The notes beneath the pieces are model-generated. The model searched no databases and was not told the DNA's origin. It worked only from the letters and a program-made list of their open reading frames with translations. From Cymbomonas tetramitiformis (lineage: Eukaryota > Chlorophyta > Pyramimonadophyceae > Pyramimonadales > Pyramimonadaceae), in contig LGRX02027230.1 of NCBI GenBank assembly GCA_001247695.2, positions 1-64,000 on the forward strand: 64,000 nt of DNA, given 5' to 3'. Positions 8,693 to 18,816 of this stretch are shown piece after piece. A program made the translations under genes and the position numbers. The number at the start of each line of letters is the position of its first letter. Position 1 is the stretch's first letter.

Positions 8693-10834
8693 CCACATGT
8701 TATCTTGGCAAATTATGTTATATAGCTACTTTAATGGCATATCTTTAAAAGAATTTTTAGGATGGGTGATACAAAAGGATAATTCCCAAAGTAGAATCCA
8801 AAAATATTCTTCTTATTGGAGCCAAGCTTCCAATTATCAATCTCCTCACATTAATTGGATAAAATCATTGCTTGAAAGGTTTTATCCCAAAATTGGGGAG
8901 GATACATATGGGAAATTGTTTAGAGATTGGAGCACAATAAAAAATAAGGTAGAATGTCAAAAACCTACACACCATAGTTGGCTAGATTTGAAAATACCTT
9001 TTGATGATGGAGCTCGCACGATTTACTTGACTAGTAAAATGGGAAAAGGCAAAACACATGCATGCATTAATTACATTGACCATGAAGACTATCTATGTGA
9101 GAAAACCAACACTAAAAAATCGAGCATAATATGGTTTTCAAAGAACATAGCATATTGCAAGAATATTATTCAAAGGTTAGATGAAGCCAAGCTTGGGTTT
9201 AAAAATTACAAAACCTTCACAAAAGCTAATCAAGATGATATACAATATTGCGATAGATTAGTCATGTCCATGGAGTCTTTGCATAAAACAAAAAATGCAA
9301 CATATGATATTGTGATTTTAGATGAGGTTGAGTCTTATCCAAGTACTTGGAAATCAAGTACTCATAAAGACAACTTGGATATGAATTGGTGCAAATATCT
9401 TGATGTAATAAAAGGCGCTAAAAAGATCATTCTAATGGATGCCTTTCCTAATAAAAAGACCATAGAATGGTTTACCAAAGTTGCAAAACATGAGGTGCTT
9501 ACATGGAGTGTTACATCGCCATCTCCTACTAGAACATTACACGAATACGCCCATAAAGATGATTGGTTAGGTTCTATAGTTCAAGCCATTAACAATGGGC
9601 AAAACATTAGTTTATATTATCCATTTAAAACCGATTTTAAGAAAGGAAAAACTGTGTGGTGTTATGGCATGAATTCCTTTAAAGATCAATTATGTAAATG
9701 GACAAACCTTGAAGAAAATGACATACTTTGCTATCATGGAGATATAGATGATAAGCACAAATCCACATTATCATATGTAAATGATGTATGGAATAAAGCT
9801 AGGGTTGTTATATCAAACATGAGCATTAGTGTGGGAGTAAATTTTGATGTAAAAAACTATTTTCATAAACAATATGCTTTTTATAATCCATCCATGGTTA
9901 ATATTAGGGATTTTTTTTCCAAAATCTATATAGAATTAGACACACTATTACAAATGAAGTTCACATTTATTCCATGCCTTATATCAAGCAAGTTGAGGGA
10001 ATTTCGCTTCCTTATGGCGAGATTACTAAAACTTGTCACTTGTATCAAGAACTAATGGATTGGCATACAATTGAACATTATGCTAGGGATATAGACACAT
10101 TCAAACATTTTGCGAAGCTTGCAAATTTTGAATATAGCAAATCAAGTTCTTACACTATAGAACAACAAACTTTAAACATGATAAAGAATGTAGAGCATTT
10201 TGCACATTATGAATTTGACAACATTATGTCCATCACCAATTCGGATATTATTGACGACTTCTACAACATGAAAATCTATAGTAACGAAGCTAGCATGGAA
10301 GATAAATTGATTGTTTCAAAACACCAATTTATCCAAAGATTTGTAAAAAATACACCTATTGATATACTCAAAACCTTATGGAACAAAAAGTTAGGAAGAT
10401 ATATTGATGCTTGGGTTTACATGTTTGAAACCGATCATTTAATTTTAGATTTGTATAAACAAAACGATGCTTTAGACACATTTGAATTACCACCTAATCC
10501 TAATTGGGATATAGACATTGAAGAATTAAAAAAACATTTCAAGATTAAGATGCAAGCCACCAAAATAAATTCTTGTATGATCGCTTATGCATTAAATGCA
10601 TATTTTGGTGTAACTTGTTATAGCATAGCAAGTGACCCTTCTACAAAAAAAACCAAAAAAATGCATGACCCAAGCAATCATAAAGTAACATTTAATGTAT
10701 ATGAACATTCAAAATTATGGCTCGAAACCATACCAATTGTTAAAGCATATTTAAAAAGTTACAAATCGTTTATAAAAAGCGAAACAAAGGCATGTTATTC
10801 ATTCATAACTATAGATGATGAAAATGAAGATTAA
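8693..10834 (+). pseudogene. PrimPol-SF2 helicase, 3' part (helicase domain), with poly-T frameshift
   Basis: Continuation of the primase gene after the LTR element. Seen: Walker A TSKMGKGKTHA; Walker B/motif II IVILDEVES; motif III-like KKIILMDAFPN; a second RecA-like half with ISLYYPFKTDF, ILCYHGDID and VVISNMSISVGVNFD. This pattern matches herpesvirus UL9-type origin-binding helicases of superfamily 2. The frame is lost at a run of eight T (9911-9918). In the frame two bases over, the expected arginine motif (NLYRIRHTITNE) appears and runs on through MPYIKQVEG to the stop at 10834. A slip in the T run therefore broke the gene, or the base count there is wrong. C-terminal residues after about 10100 are of unknown fold. 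Confidence 0.85.
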
Positions 10835-10914
10835 TAGAAATGAAGATCGCCACACATAGTTTTATGTAATTCATAGATCATAATCATTTTAAACAATACA
10901 ACACACAACAAAAA

Positions 10915-10980
10915 TGGGGATGTTGGTTATAATTAGGTATTATCTATAAGATATACAGATTTTATAACCAATATCCCCTT
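10915..10980. repeat. Conserved intergenic palindrome, copy B
   Basis: GGGGATGTTGGTTATAATTA, a centre ATCTATAAGATATACAG, then TTTATAACCAATATCCCC and a T run. It lies between the 3' ends of the convergent helicase (10834) and ATPase (11080) genes, where a two-way transcription terminator would be expected. Confidence 0.8.
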
Positions 10981-11010
10981 TTTTAATGTCAAAATGTCAA
11001 GTTTTTAAAT

Positions 11011-11073
11011 GGGGGTTTTGGTTACAATTTGATGTTATCTATAAGATAGATCATGTTTATAACCATTTCCCCC
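11011..11073. repeat. Conserved intergenic palindrome, copy C
   Basis: GGGGGTTTTGGTTACAATTT, a centre ATCTATAAGATAGA, then TTTATAACCATTTCCCCC followed by eight T. It is tandem to copy B and ends next to the ATPase stop codon. Confidence 0.8.
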
Positions 11074-11079
11074 TTTTTT

Positions 11080-11985
11080 TTATGCCAAATTCTGAGGTGG
11101 CACCATAAACTCGTTAAAGTTGCGGCGAAACCCACTTGGGTGCGATTGCTTTTTGTGAAGGTCAATGAACAAGAAGTCATGAGGCGTTTGCACGGCTTGG
11201 TTATACATTGCGTGAAAGGTGTCCAGGGGAACCTCTCCGCTACACTCGTCTCCGATGCAATCTATTTCTTTTTGGTTTTTATTGCGAAACACCAACATGT
11301 GAGTGAGGTTGCCTCGTATAGCCTTCAATAGCCCCCCACTATTGCTGGTGTAGTTTTGCGTAGCGAAGAGCAATGTGGCACCTAGGGCTCCATCAGACAG
11401 TCGACCCAAGTGTCGATGCTTGATTACCAAGTTACTAAGTTTGCTCGACGCTTTCATGATATCGGTGCCTTGCGTATCGTCAAACATGATTGCCATGGCA
11501 GGTTTACGCCCATTGTACCTATGCACGGGGGCGGTAAACTCAGGACCAAACTCCATTAGCAAATCGGCGGGTATCTCATATATTGACATATTGGAATTGT
11601 TTAGCATTTTCATCAACTTTTTGTACCGTTTTGACTTTTCCATGTACTCGTCATAATCCTTTCCTTCCGCGTCCATGATTTCCTCGATTTTGTTCGGCAC
11701 GTCCACGGTAGGTTCTAGTACGTCCGACTCATCCAACGGGAGGTCTTTGAAATAGTGTTTGTTGTTATGGTATGTGGGCGACACCAACAATAGTCTGTCT
11801 AGTGCGTTGTTGCGTTTCATTAATCGTAGAAGATTACTCAACGCAGTGGTTTTCCCGGTACCTCGTTTCGCGACTGCTAGAATAACACCATGCAGTTGAA
11901 TAAAGTGGGGCTCTGTAGCTATTGTGAACGCACCTGATTTAGGGATTTGAATATCATAATCGGGCGATAGTTTTAGTGTATTCAT
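11080..11985 (-). CDS. A32/FtsK-HerA type DNA-packaging ATPase
   Basis: 301 aa, a normal size for the family. Seen: Walker A AVAKRGTGKTTALSNLL (residues about 36-52); RLLLVSPTYHNN after it; Walker B MAIMFDDTQG (about 163-172); a sensor-like LLFATQNYTSN; and the C-terminal VPLDTFHAMYNQAVQTPHDF, typical of the PLV and Maverick packaging ATPases. It would pump genome DNA into the capsid, which implies that the complete virus made particles although no capsid gene is in view. The short spacer upstream carries TTCTATATAG in the sense direction. The gene appears intact. Confidence 0.93.
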   Translation of the reverse strand: MNTLKLSPDYDIQIPKSGAFTIATEPHFIQLHGVILAVAKRGTGKTTALSNLLRLMKRNNALDRLLLVSPTYHNNKHYFKDLPLDESDVLEPTVDVPNKIEEIMDAEGKDYDEYMEKSKRYKKLMKMLNNSNMSIYEIPADLLMEFGPEFTAPVHRYNGRKPAMAIMFDDTQGTDIMKASSKLSNLVIKHRHLGRLSDGALGATLLFATQNYTSNSGGLLKAIRGNLTHMLVFRNKNQKEIDCIGDECSGEVPLDTFHAMYNQAVQTPHDFLFIDLHKKQSHPSGFRRNFNEFMVPPQNLA

Positions 11986-11995
11986 ATTTACTATA

Positions 11996-12442
11996 CTATA
12001 TAGAAGGAAATAATGAGTTATATGTTTTTGTATACATAGGGGATTGAGGGTCTACTCCGTGTGGGGATCGCACCTTTGATTGCTTATCTCGCTTTTTAGA
12101 CTTGTGCTTGACAACGACTTGTGCCTCCGCTTCGCTCATACTGCTTTCGGACTCGCTAGAAGAATCGTCTTTTTCTATAATAATTTGTTGTTTAGTCTTT
12201 TTGGAAGACCGTTTGGACACTTTTGGGATGGGTACCAACTCGTCATTGTTTGATTTTGTAGCTTTCTCTATAGTTTCTTGGGCTTGTACAAGTTTTTGTT
12301 TCTTTTCAAGCTCATTTGCTGTTTGGAGGTCCCTTTTGTCTTGTGCCTTTTTGCGTCTAGTTTCAAGTGCTTTGGCTCGGCATTGTGCTAATCTATCTAA
12401 CGTAGCTTGATCTTCTATTTTTTGCCCTTTCGCAAAACCCAT
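11996..12442 (-). CDS. Hypothetical small charged helical protein
   Basis: The frame opens at 12559, but I choose the Met at 12442 (MGFAKGQKIEDQATLDRL), 148 aa, because the extra 39 codons are AT-rich upstream DNA overlapping the divergent gene's start. It is Lys/Glu-rich and helical (RAKALETRRKKAQDKRDLQT), with a basic KRSSKKTKQQ patch, an acidic SSSESESSMSEAE run and a basic tail. Function unknown. It lies just upstream of the ATPase on the same strand, with only about 10 bases between them, so the two may be co-expressed or share a role in packaging. Confidence 0.7.
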   Translation of the reverse strand: MGFAKGQKIEDQATLDRLAQCRAKALETRRKKAQDKRDLQTANELEKKQKLVQAQETIEKATKSNNDELVPIPKVSKRSSKKTKQQIIIEKDDSSSESESSMSEAEAQVVVKHKSKKRDKQSKVRSPHGVDPQSPMYTKTYNSLFPSI

Positions 12443-12550
12443 AATGTTATATATATTACTATAGACAAGATATATTTTTTGGGGTGATGACAAGTGCTTT
12501 TTAGCGTTTTGTAATTGATTTAAATATATAACAATATAGTATATATAGAC
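12443..12550. promoter_or_regulatory. Divergent promoter region with TATAGA/TCTATA boxes
   Basis: 108 bp between two divergent viral genes. CTATAGAC sits at 12459-12466 (reads GTCTATAG towards the left gene) and TATATAGAC at 12542-12550, ending at the ATG of the right gene. Similar words precede the ATPase (11996-12004) and the polymerase (12854-12862). Virophage mavirus uses a TCTA-containing promoter; the link here is inference. Confidence 0.45.
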
Positions 12551-12844
12551 ATGGAACAAGTTGTGTCAAAATTAGGCAACATCTATTACAAAAAAGACGA
12601 CGAAAAAAATCGAGCGCAAAGTGCAAAACATTATGAAACTCACAAAAATGAAGTTTTGAAAAAGAGGTTGTTGCAAAATAGGATGGCGAAAGGATTGCCC
12701 GTACGTAACAACTCATTGGAAAAATATGGGGTCACGGTTCTTGACATATTAAATACTTTTGACGATACGATGAGTGGTAAAGTGGCATGTCAATATATAC
12801 GACAACTTGAGTTGCATAAGTTAGAAAAAACTTCCGAAAATTAA
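12551..12844 (+). CDS. Hypothetical small basic protein
   Basis: 97 aa, not recognised. The N-terminal half is very basic (HKNEVLKKRLLQNRMAKG) and the C-terminal half looks like a small helical domain (VTVLDILNTFDDTMSG). It starts six bases after the TATATAG box and is followed 47 bases later by the DNA polymerase on the same strand. The size and charge would suit a nucleic-acid-binding viral accessory protein, but nothing proves it. The frame is intact and AT-rich like the other viral genes. Confidence 0.65.
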   Translation: MEQVVSKLGNIYYKKDDEKNRAQSAKHYETHKNEVLKKRLLQNRMAKGLPVRNNSLEKYGVTVLDILNTFDDTMSGKVACQYIRQLELHKLEKTSEN

Positions 12845-12891
12845 TTTCTTGTATATATAGAATACACACATATTATAGGGAAATACTATGT

Positions 12892-15800
12892 ATGTCCAAA
12901 ACCAAGCTTACCGCCAACCAATGGGAACGCTTGAAGAAGAATACCAACTTGGACGAAGACGATAGGGTAGATTTAATACGATTGTATCAACGTCGAAATA
13001 AGAAAGGCGGAAATGTCAACTTGCTCACCAAAAATGAATTTGATGCAAGAGGCAAGACAACGAAAGCCGACACCTATGTTACACTAAAGAAACATATCGA
13101 AAAGCACTCAACCGATGGGACCGAGTACGTTATACCTTTCGATGTATTTCTGACCAAGCCATTAGAGCATTGGATAGGTCAACAACAAAATGATACTAAA
13201 GAGGTGATACGTATGGCTGTTGAGTTTGAGGACAAATATGAAACCACGCCAATCACGGAAAATGACCGACTAAAATTGTACGAAAAATTGAATCAAATTG
13301 CCCAATCTGATGCACTAAAAGAACATGGACCGGCAAAAACCATTAAACTTTTTAAGTACACCACAAAAATACCTACAGGGAAAGGGTGCAGTTTAGCTTC
13401 GCCAAAATCCATTTCGGAGGTGTTTCGAAAACGTGCGACAATAACCATACGCAATAATGACGCACTTTGCTTTGATAGGTGCATTGTGATCCTTGACAAC
13501 ATAAACTGGAAAGGTCAATCTCACGTGTATAAAAATCTCATACGTGACCATCATGGCATTTTAACTCGAAAAGCCCAAGAATTGCGGAATTGTATGGACA
13601 TCGCTTTAGCGGAAGGAATTTCCATAACACAAGTTTACCGATATGAAATGGAATTTCGACGAAACATTCATGTATACGCGTTGACATCAATCGGACCAAA
13701 ATTGATTTATCCATATTGTGATGAAAATCGTTCTTCTCTATTATACAAAGACGATTGGCATTTAGTTTATTACAATGGGCACTATGGCGTCATAACTAAT
13801 ATTAATGCCTTTTTGGGACATAACTACAAACGGCATTGCCCGCGGTGTAAATCAAAACGATGCAAGTTCGCAAATCCTCGACAAAGAAAGCAATTTAAGA
13901 CGTGGACTAGATGTGACGATTGTGGTTGCACCTTTTATGACCGAGAATGTTACGATTTTCATAAATCGTCGTCAGTTTGTAAAAGCTATTCGTATTGTGA
14001 ACAATGCAAGACTAGGTATCCAAACGATGTTAGCATCACACACGTGTGCGGGCATAGGGTTTGCGATAACTGCAAAGAATATTGTGATATGAGTGACCAC
14101 TTATGTTACATCACTAAAAAAACCCCTAAAGACATACTTTCGATAGAAAAGATTGCATTTTTTGACTTTGAATCAACCCAAAATACAGGCAAGCACGTAG
14201 TAAACTTTTGTGTATGCCAATATTACGATGGTACAGAGATAGTCCATCATACGTTGGAGCAATTTGCCACTTGGGCGTTTCAGTCCGCACACAAAGGTAT
14301 GACAATGATTGCGCACAATGGTTCCGGTTACGACTTCAAATTGATACTCGATTATGTCATAACGGAACGTGGCGACGTACCAAAAGTATGTACAAATGGC
14401 TCTAAAATCATGAGTCTTGAGTTTGAACATGTGCGGTTCGTCGATAGTTATCTTCATTTTGCCACATCTTTATCAAATGTGCCTAAAATGTTTGGGCTGC
14501 AAGATGACACTGCCAAAGGTTGGTTCCCTCATTTATTTAACACTGTCGAAAATCAGAATTATGTAGGAATGTATCCAGAATCCAAATATTACGCACCTGA
14601 ATGTATGAAGCAAACGCAGTATGCCCAATTTATGCAATGGTGGACTCATAAAGTAGATAATCAGTGCACGTTTGACTTCAAACACGAGATGCATCGATAT
14701 TGTTCCAACGATGTCACAATACTACGTCAAGCGTGGTTAAAGTATCGCGAGATACTGATGTCCTTGCACGACAACTTTGACCCCACGCGCTATTTAACAA
14801 TTGCAAGTCTTGCACAAGCAATACATCGCTCCGAGTATATGCCCGAAAAATCAATCGCAATTTTGGATAAACCACTAGCAAAAAAGCAAAGCATTAAATG
14901 CAAACAATGGCTTGAATATATACGTTTTCAACATAAAATTCCGCTTTTGGAAGAATACAAGTTACCCGGGACGTCTTACATTGTGGATGCAATTGATATT
15001 CAAGCGAGCATGTGCTACGAGTTTCTAGGCGATCATTGGCATGGGTCATTAGACGTGTTTGCCCCGTCAAGAAAGAATTTTGATAGAAATAAAACAATGA
15101 AGCAATTGCATGACGACACGTTTGCGAGAATCGCGCATAATGAATCTTTAGGGTATAAAGTTCAATATATATGGGAAAATCGATGGGATATGTTGTGCAA
15201 GACAGATATAGATGTACAATTGTTTTTAAAGTCGTATCGGAAAGACATATCTCCAAGAGATGCATTTTTCGGCGGTCGGTGTGACCCTAAAAAAATGTAT
15301 TATCGTAAGAAAGACAGCGAGACTATTCGTTATTTAGATTTTACATCACTGTATCCCTATTGCAATAAATATTGCGAGTATCCTATCGGTCATCCTACAA
15401 AAATCAAATGCCCGAAAAATACAGATGTCAGCAAGTATTTTGGAATAGTGTATCGCAGAGTGACACCACCAATAGACTTACAAATAGCGGTGTTACCCCA
15501 AAGAAATGCTGATGGTAAACTAACATTCCCATTACATGCCATGGAAGGTTGCTGGACAACGCTCGAGCTGAACAAAGCTGTTGATAAGGGGTACATCATC
15601 GATGAAGTGTTCGAAATGTGGCATTGGACAGAAAGGTCCACAAGCATTTTTGAAGGGTATGTCAATGCATTCTTAAAAATCAAACAAGAAGCTAGTGGCT
15701 TTCCCGCTTGGGTTAAAACCGAAGACGACAAAGATTTGTATGTTAAAAAGTACTACGACGCCGAAGGTATCCATTTAGACAAGTCAAAAATAAGCAAAAA

Positions 15801-16584
15801 CCAGGGTTTACGGTCAGTGGCAAAGATTTTTTTGAATGCCCTGTGGGGCAAATACGTCGAGCGGGAAAATAAAGCATTGACCAAATTTATCAAGAATCCA
15901 TATGAGTTTTATGACATTATAACTAATGAATTTTACAACTGTAAATACGATTTTGTAGGTGCGGAGGGAAATGAGCTCGTAATGTTAAATTACACTTCCA
16001 AAGATATGTACCATAAGTCTAAATATAGTACCAATGAAATGATAGGTGTTTTTACATGCAGTTACGCACGACTCAAGTTATATTCATTGTTTGAAGATGT
16101 GGGTTTTGACAATGTGCTATACGCGGACACCGATTCTTGCATTTATGTTGAGATGGTCGATGTCAACGATCACGTGTATCGAACTCAACGAGGCGATTAT
16201 TTAGGACAGCTTACGGATGAGCTTGAAGGAATGAATACCAAATTGTTGGAGTACGTGGCAACCGGACCCAAGTCATACAGTTTGCGGTTTGATGACGGGA
16301 CTACCCTTACTAAAGTAAAAGGTTTTCCGTTATCGGTTGAGAATGCCGCGAACATCAACCACGGCACCATGAAACAATTTGTCCTAAATGGCGAAGGACA
16401 AATTGGGCTTCAAAATAATGTTATACGCCAACAAAAAAGAGCTTGTACACACAAACTATTAGGGCTAGAAACACGACCTGAAACGAAGACTTTTAGGTAT
16501 CAATATGACAAAGGGCATGTGCAAGTCGATAGAGATTATAACATTTTGCCATGGGGGCACAATGAAATATATTGTGTTTCATAA
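12892..16584 (+). CDS. polB: Protein-primed family B DNA polymerase (Polinton/PLV type)
   Basis: 1230 aa, intact. Seen: an N-terminal half with a Cys-rich zinc-ribbon-like region (about residues 315-405: CPRCKSKRCKF, CDDCGCTFYD, CEQCKTRYP, CGHRVCDNCKEYC); exonuclease motifs FFDFEST (about 422), IAHNGSGYDFKLI (about 473) and YCSNDVTIL (about 603); polymerase motif A LDFTSLYPYC (about 816), motif B KIFLNALWGKY (about 978), motif C YADTDSCIY (about 1077) and the KxY-type TGPKSYSL (about 1124). This combination, with the integrase and A32-like ATPase, is the hallmark of Maverick/Polinton and PLV genomes; the polymerase uses a terminal protein as primer. The long Cys-rich N-terminal part is where a terminal protein or nuclease might sit; I do not recognise one. 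Confidence 0.95.
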   Translation: MSKTKLTANQWERLKKNTNLDEDDRVDLIRLYQRRNKKGGNVNLLTKNEFDARGKTTKADTYVTLKKHIEKHSTDGTEYVIPFDVFLTKPLEHWIGQQQNDTKEVIRMAVEFEDKYETTPITENDRLKLYEKLNQIAQSDALKEHGPAKTIKLFKYTTKIPTGKGCSLASPKSISEVFRKRATITIRNNDALCFDRCIVILDNINWKGQSHVYKNLIRDHHGILTRKAQELRNCMDIALAEGISITQVYRYEMEFRRNIHVYALTSIGPKLIYPYCDENRSSLLYKDDWHLVYYNGHYGVITNINAFLGHNYKRHCPRCKSKRCKFANPRQRKQFKTWTRCDDCGCTFYDRECYDFHKSSSVCKSYSYCEQCKTRYPNDVSITHVCGHRVCDNCKEYCDMSDHLCYITKKTPKDILSIEKIAFFDFESTQNTGKHVVNFCVCQYYDGTEIVHHTLEQFATWAFQSAHKGMTMIAHNGSGYDFKLILDYVITERGDVPKVCTNGSKIMSLEFEHVRFVDSYLHFATSLSNVPKMFGLQDDTAKGWFPHLFNTVENQNYVGMYPESKYYAPECMKQTQYAQFMQWWTHKVDNQCTFDFKHEMHRYCSNDVTILRQAWLKYREILMSLHDNFDPTRYLTIASLAQAIHRSEYMPEKSIAILDKPLAKKQSIKCKQWLEYIRFQHKIPLLEEYKLPGTSYIVDAIDIQASMCYEFLGDHWHGSLDVFAPSRKNFDRNKTMKQLHDDTFARIAHNESLGYKVQYIWENRWDMLCKTDIDVQLFLKSYRKDISPRDAFFGGRCDPKKMYYRKKDSETIRYLDFTSLYPYCNKYCEYPIGHPTKIKCPKNTDVSKYFGIVYRRVTPPIDLQIAVLPQRNADGKLTFPLHAMEGCWTTLELNKAVDKGYIIDEVFEMWHWTERSTSIFEGYVNAFLKIKQEASGFPAWVKTEDDKDLYVKKYYDAEGIHLDKSKISKNQGLRSVAKIFLNALWGKYVERENKALTKFIKNPYEFYDIITNEFYNCKYDFVGAEGNELVMLNYTSKDMYHKSKYSTNEMIGVFTCSYARLKLYSLFEDVGFDNVLYADTDSCIYVEMVDVNDHVYRTQRGDYLGQLTDELEGMNTKLLEYVATGPKSYSLRFDDGTTLTKVKGFPLSVENAANINHGTMKQFVLNGEGQIGLQNNVIRQQKRACTHKLLGLETRPETKTFRYQYDKGHVQVDRDYNILPWGHNEIYCVS

Positions 16585-16600
16585 AGTATATTTATACATA

Positions 16601-17319
16601 ATGACCGCTAAATCAAAAAGCATATCTTTGGAACGTATACAAGAATTGTATCTACAACCAGATTTTGGATTATCCGGACTTGAGTCTTTTTACAAAAAGT
16701 TGCGTAACAAAGGGTGCGGTGTCACCAAATCGCAAGTAAAAGTTGCTATAGATGCCACCGAGTCTTCCCAAACGTTTAGTCAACAAAAGAAAAGTAATCG
16801 CAAAAAAATGTTTCCTATTTATGGTCCGGTTGATAAGATTAATATGCAAATGGACCTTGCGTTCGTGCCTAGATTAAAGTCACAAAATAAAGGATATAGT
16901 GTTATTCTTACGGGAATCAACATTAACTCGAGGAAAGCTTATGCCATTGCACTAAAATCTAAAACCGTTAAAGACAAACTTGATAAGAAATCAGAAGCTG
17001 CCGAAGGAGTTGTTCCCGCTATAAGGAAAATGATATTGGATTCCAATTTACGCAATGGAAATTTGACGACAGATTTTGGAAGTGAATTTGTTAACAAGCA
17101 AGTTAAGCAATTGTTACAAGAGTACAACATAACACATTATGTCGCGGAAGTAGAAGACCATTCACGTATGGGCACAATCGAACGTTTTAATCGCACATGA
17201 AAGCTAAAGTTATCAAGAGTTAAAAAATCAGATTGGGTAAATCAGATTGAGACGATTGTAAAGAATTACAACGACACAAGTAATACTGGTAATCCGGATG
17301 CGTCAAGTCCTGATGACAT
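16601..17319 (+). pseudogene. Retroviral-type (DDE) integrase, 5' part, split by Penelope-like element
   Basis: Starts at MTAKSKSISLERIQ, 16 bases after the polymerase stop. Seen: an N-terminal helical region with FGLSGLESFYKKL, then the rve core with first Asp in MQMDLAFVPRL, second in TTDFGSEF and Glu in GTIERFN; exactly 35 residues separate the second Asp and the Glu. The frame meets a TGA at 17198-17200 directly after RFNRT, yet the same frame continues sensibly (KLKLSRVKKSDWVNQIE, then NYNDTSN) up to SPDD, where the Penelope-like repeat starts. So a nonsense change and an insertion both hit the gene. The rest is at 23603-24194. Confidence 0.9.
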
Positions 17320-17460
17320 GGCGGCCAGTGAAAGTACTCTAGGAAGCCTAAAAACACTGCATTATGACGGTATTATTTTTATGAGAAATATTGCTTTCAT
17401 CAACTGCTTTGTTATATACAACGAGTGAACCTCTGTATACAATAATTTAATCTTTAACTA
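17320..17460 (+). repeat. Penelope pLTR, upstream copy
   Basis: 141 bp, base-for-base identical to 23462-23602. It begins inside what is, in the downstream copy, stem II of the hammerhead, so this copy carries only the 3' half of the ribozyme. Confidence 0.9.
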
Positions 17461-17634
17461 CTCCACCCTGAGCTCTAACACTACTGTGCAGAGGTAGTTG
17501 CTTCGACTCAGTGTATTGACAGAAAGGGTGAAACATTTTTCGGTACCTTTCTCAACTTGCTGGTTTTTAAGTACAGTGGGAGCTACTTTATATCTTACGA
17601 TCCCTTACTGGTGGTTGCTCGATTTCTTTTCTCG

Positions 17635-18780
17635 ATGAGTCTACCTAATCATGCACAAGGGGCTTTTTATCCCCAGTCAATGCAGCAGTACAATCGGAAT
17701 TCGCAACAGCCTAATCAACAGCAGCATACTCAGCCGCCTCCCCCTCCATATCCTCCACCACCCAATCACTTCCAACCACCACCTACCCAGCCTTATCAGG
17801 CTCAACCAGTACCGAACTGGGGTGCGCCGCCGGAGCAGAATCAGTTTGGCGGCGGCGGGTTTAAGCCTGGAATCACACAACAACTCCGTGATCAGTTGCA
17901 CCAAAGTGAGATGCACAGAATGAGTGCCGACCTGGAACTCAAACATGAGCGGGCGATTCGTCAAGCTCTTGACAAGCAGCGACCAGACACACCACGGAAA
18001 ACAGGCAGTAAGTCACGTGGGGACACACCTGCAACGAAATCCCGCTCTGCGTCGAAGTCCGCTTCCGTTTCAAAATCGAAGTCAAAGTCACGAACCGGCA
18101 AACGTGACAGGCTCTCACCCTCCAATGAGACCACCGATTCAGCGGATTCCGAAGATGAAGTTCTCTCCCCTGAAACAGAGAAATACAAGCGCCGCCGTGA
18201 GCAACAGAAAAGGAAGAAAAGAGAACTTGATGAAATTAAACGGAAATTGGACGAAGATGCAGAAGCTACTAGGTCACTGCTTACAGCACAGCTACAGGCA
18301 CAGCTTCAGGCGGCACAAGCGGAGATCACCGGATTGAGGGCAGCCGCCAGCGCGGCTACGGCGGCGGCACTCAAGGCAGCAGCGGCGGTCGCTCCAGCTA
18401 CTGCACGTAAACGTGTGTTTCGGGCGGAGAATGCAGGACGTGGACGTGGAGGACGTGGGCGCAATGCTGGAGGTGGACGCGGCAGAACTGCAACGCCAGC
18501 CCCAGAGGTGGAGGATCTGGCAGAAGAACAAGAACACGAAGAAGAGGAGGAAGAAGACCGATCGTGGGTGTATCCTGTTACCACCACACCCGCTGACGTT
18601 AATGAGAAATTCAAGGGGGTCGCAGGAATGAACCGACTCATTGATGTTCTACGTGCCCTCAACGAAATTCCTCAAGGCTGGGATGAAACTAAACCCAGGG
18701 GTGGACTCGAGAGACGGACTATCGTCAATCACGTCGTGGATCTGCATAATGCAGGGGTCCTCGACTTCTTTAAATTCTAG
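17635..18780 (+). CDS. Penelope-like element ORF1, Gag-like RNA-binding protein
   Basis: The frame opens at 17557; MSLPNHAQGAFYPQ at 17635 is the likelier start, giving 381 aa. Seen in order: a Pro/Gln-rich N-terminus (PPPPPYPPPPNHFQPPP); a Ser/Lys/Arg tract (SRSASKSASVSKSKSKSR); an acidic patch; a charged coiled coil (REQQKRKKRELDEIKRKL); an Ala-rich helix; an RGG box (GRGRGGRGRNAGGGRGR); an acidic run and a folded C-terminal part of about 70 residues. This looks like an RNA-packaging or phase-separating ORF1 product; no zinc knuckle is visible. ORF1 ends in UAG followed by CUA and shares its frame with ORF2. Confidence 0.75.
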   Translation: MSLPNHAQGAFYPQSMQQYNRNSQQPNQQQHTQPPPPPYPPPPNHFQPPPTQPYQAQPVPNWGAPPEQNQFGGGGFKPGITQQLRDQLHQSEMHRMSADLELKHERAIRQALDKQRPDTPRKTGSKSRGDTPATKSRSASKSASVSKSKSKSRTGKRDRLSPSNETTDSADSEDEVLSPETEKYKRRREQQKRKKRELDEIKRKLDEDAEATRSLLTAQLQAQLQAAQAEITGLRAAASAATAAALKAAAAVAPATARKRVFRAENAGRGRGGRGRNAGGGRGRTATPAPEVEDLAEEQEHEEEEEEDRSWVYPVTTTPADVNEKFKGVAGMNRLIDVLRALNEIPQGWDETKPRGGLERRTIVNHVVDLHNAGVLDFFKF

Positions 18781-18816
18781 CTATATGGTCCGCGCCAGTG
18801 CAGAGCAGCCCGTCTA

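Noticed and set aside
17300..17370. A second hammerhead at the upstream Penelope repeat, since CTGATGA precedes it.
   Set aside because: The preceding bases cannot pair with TAGGA to form stem I, and stem II is broken; only the downstream copy folds.
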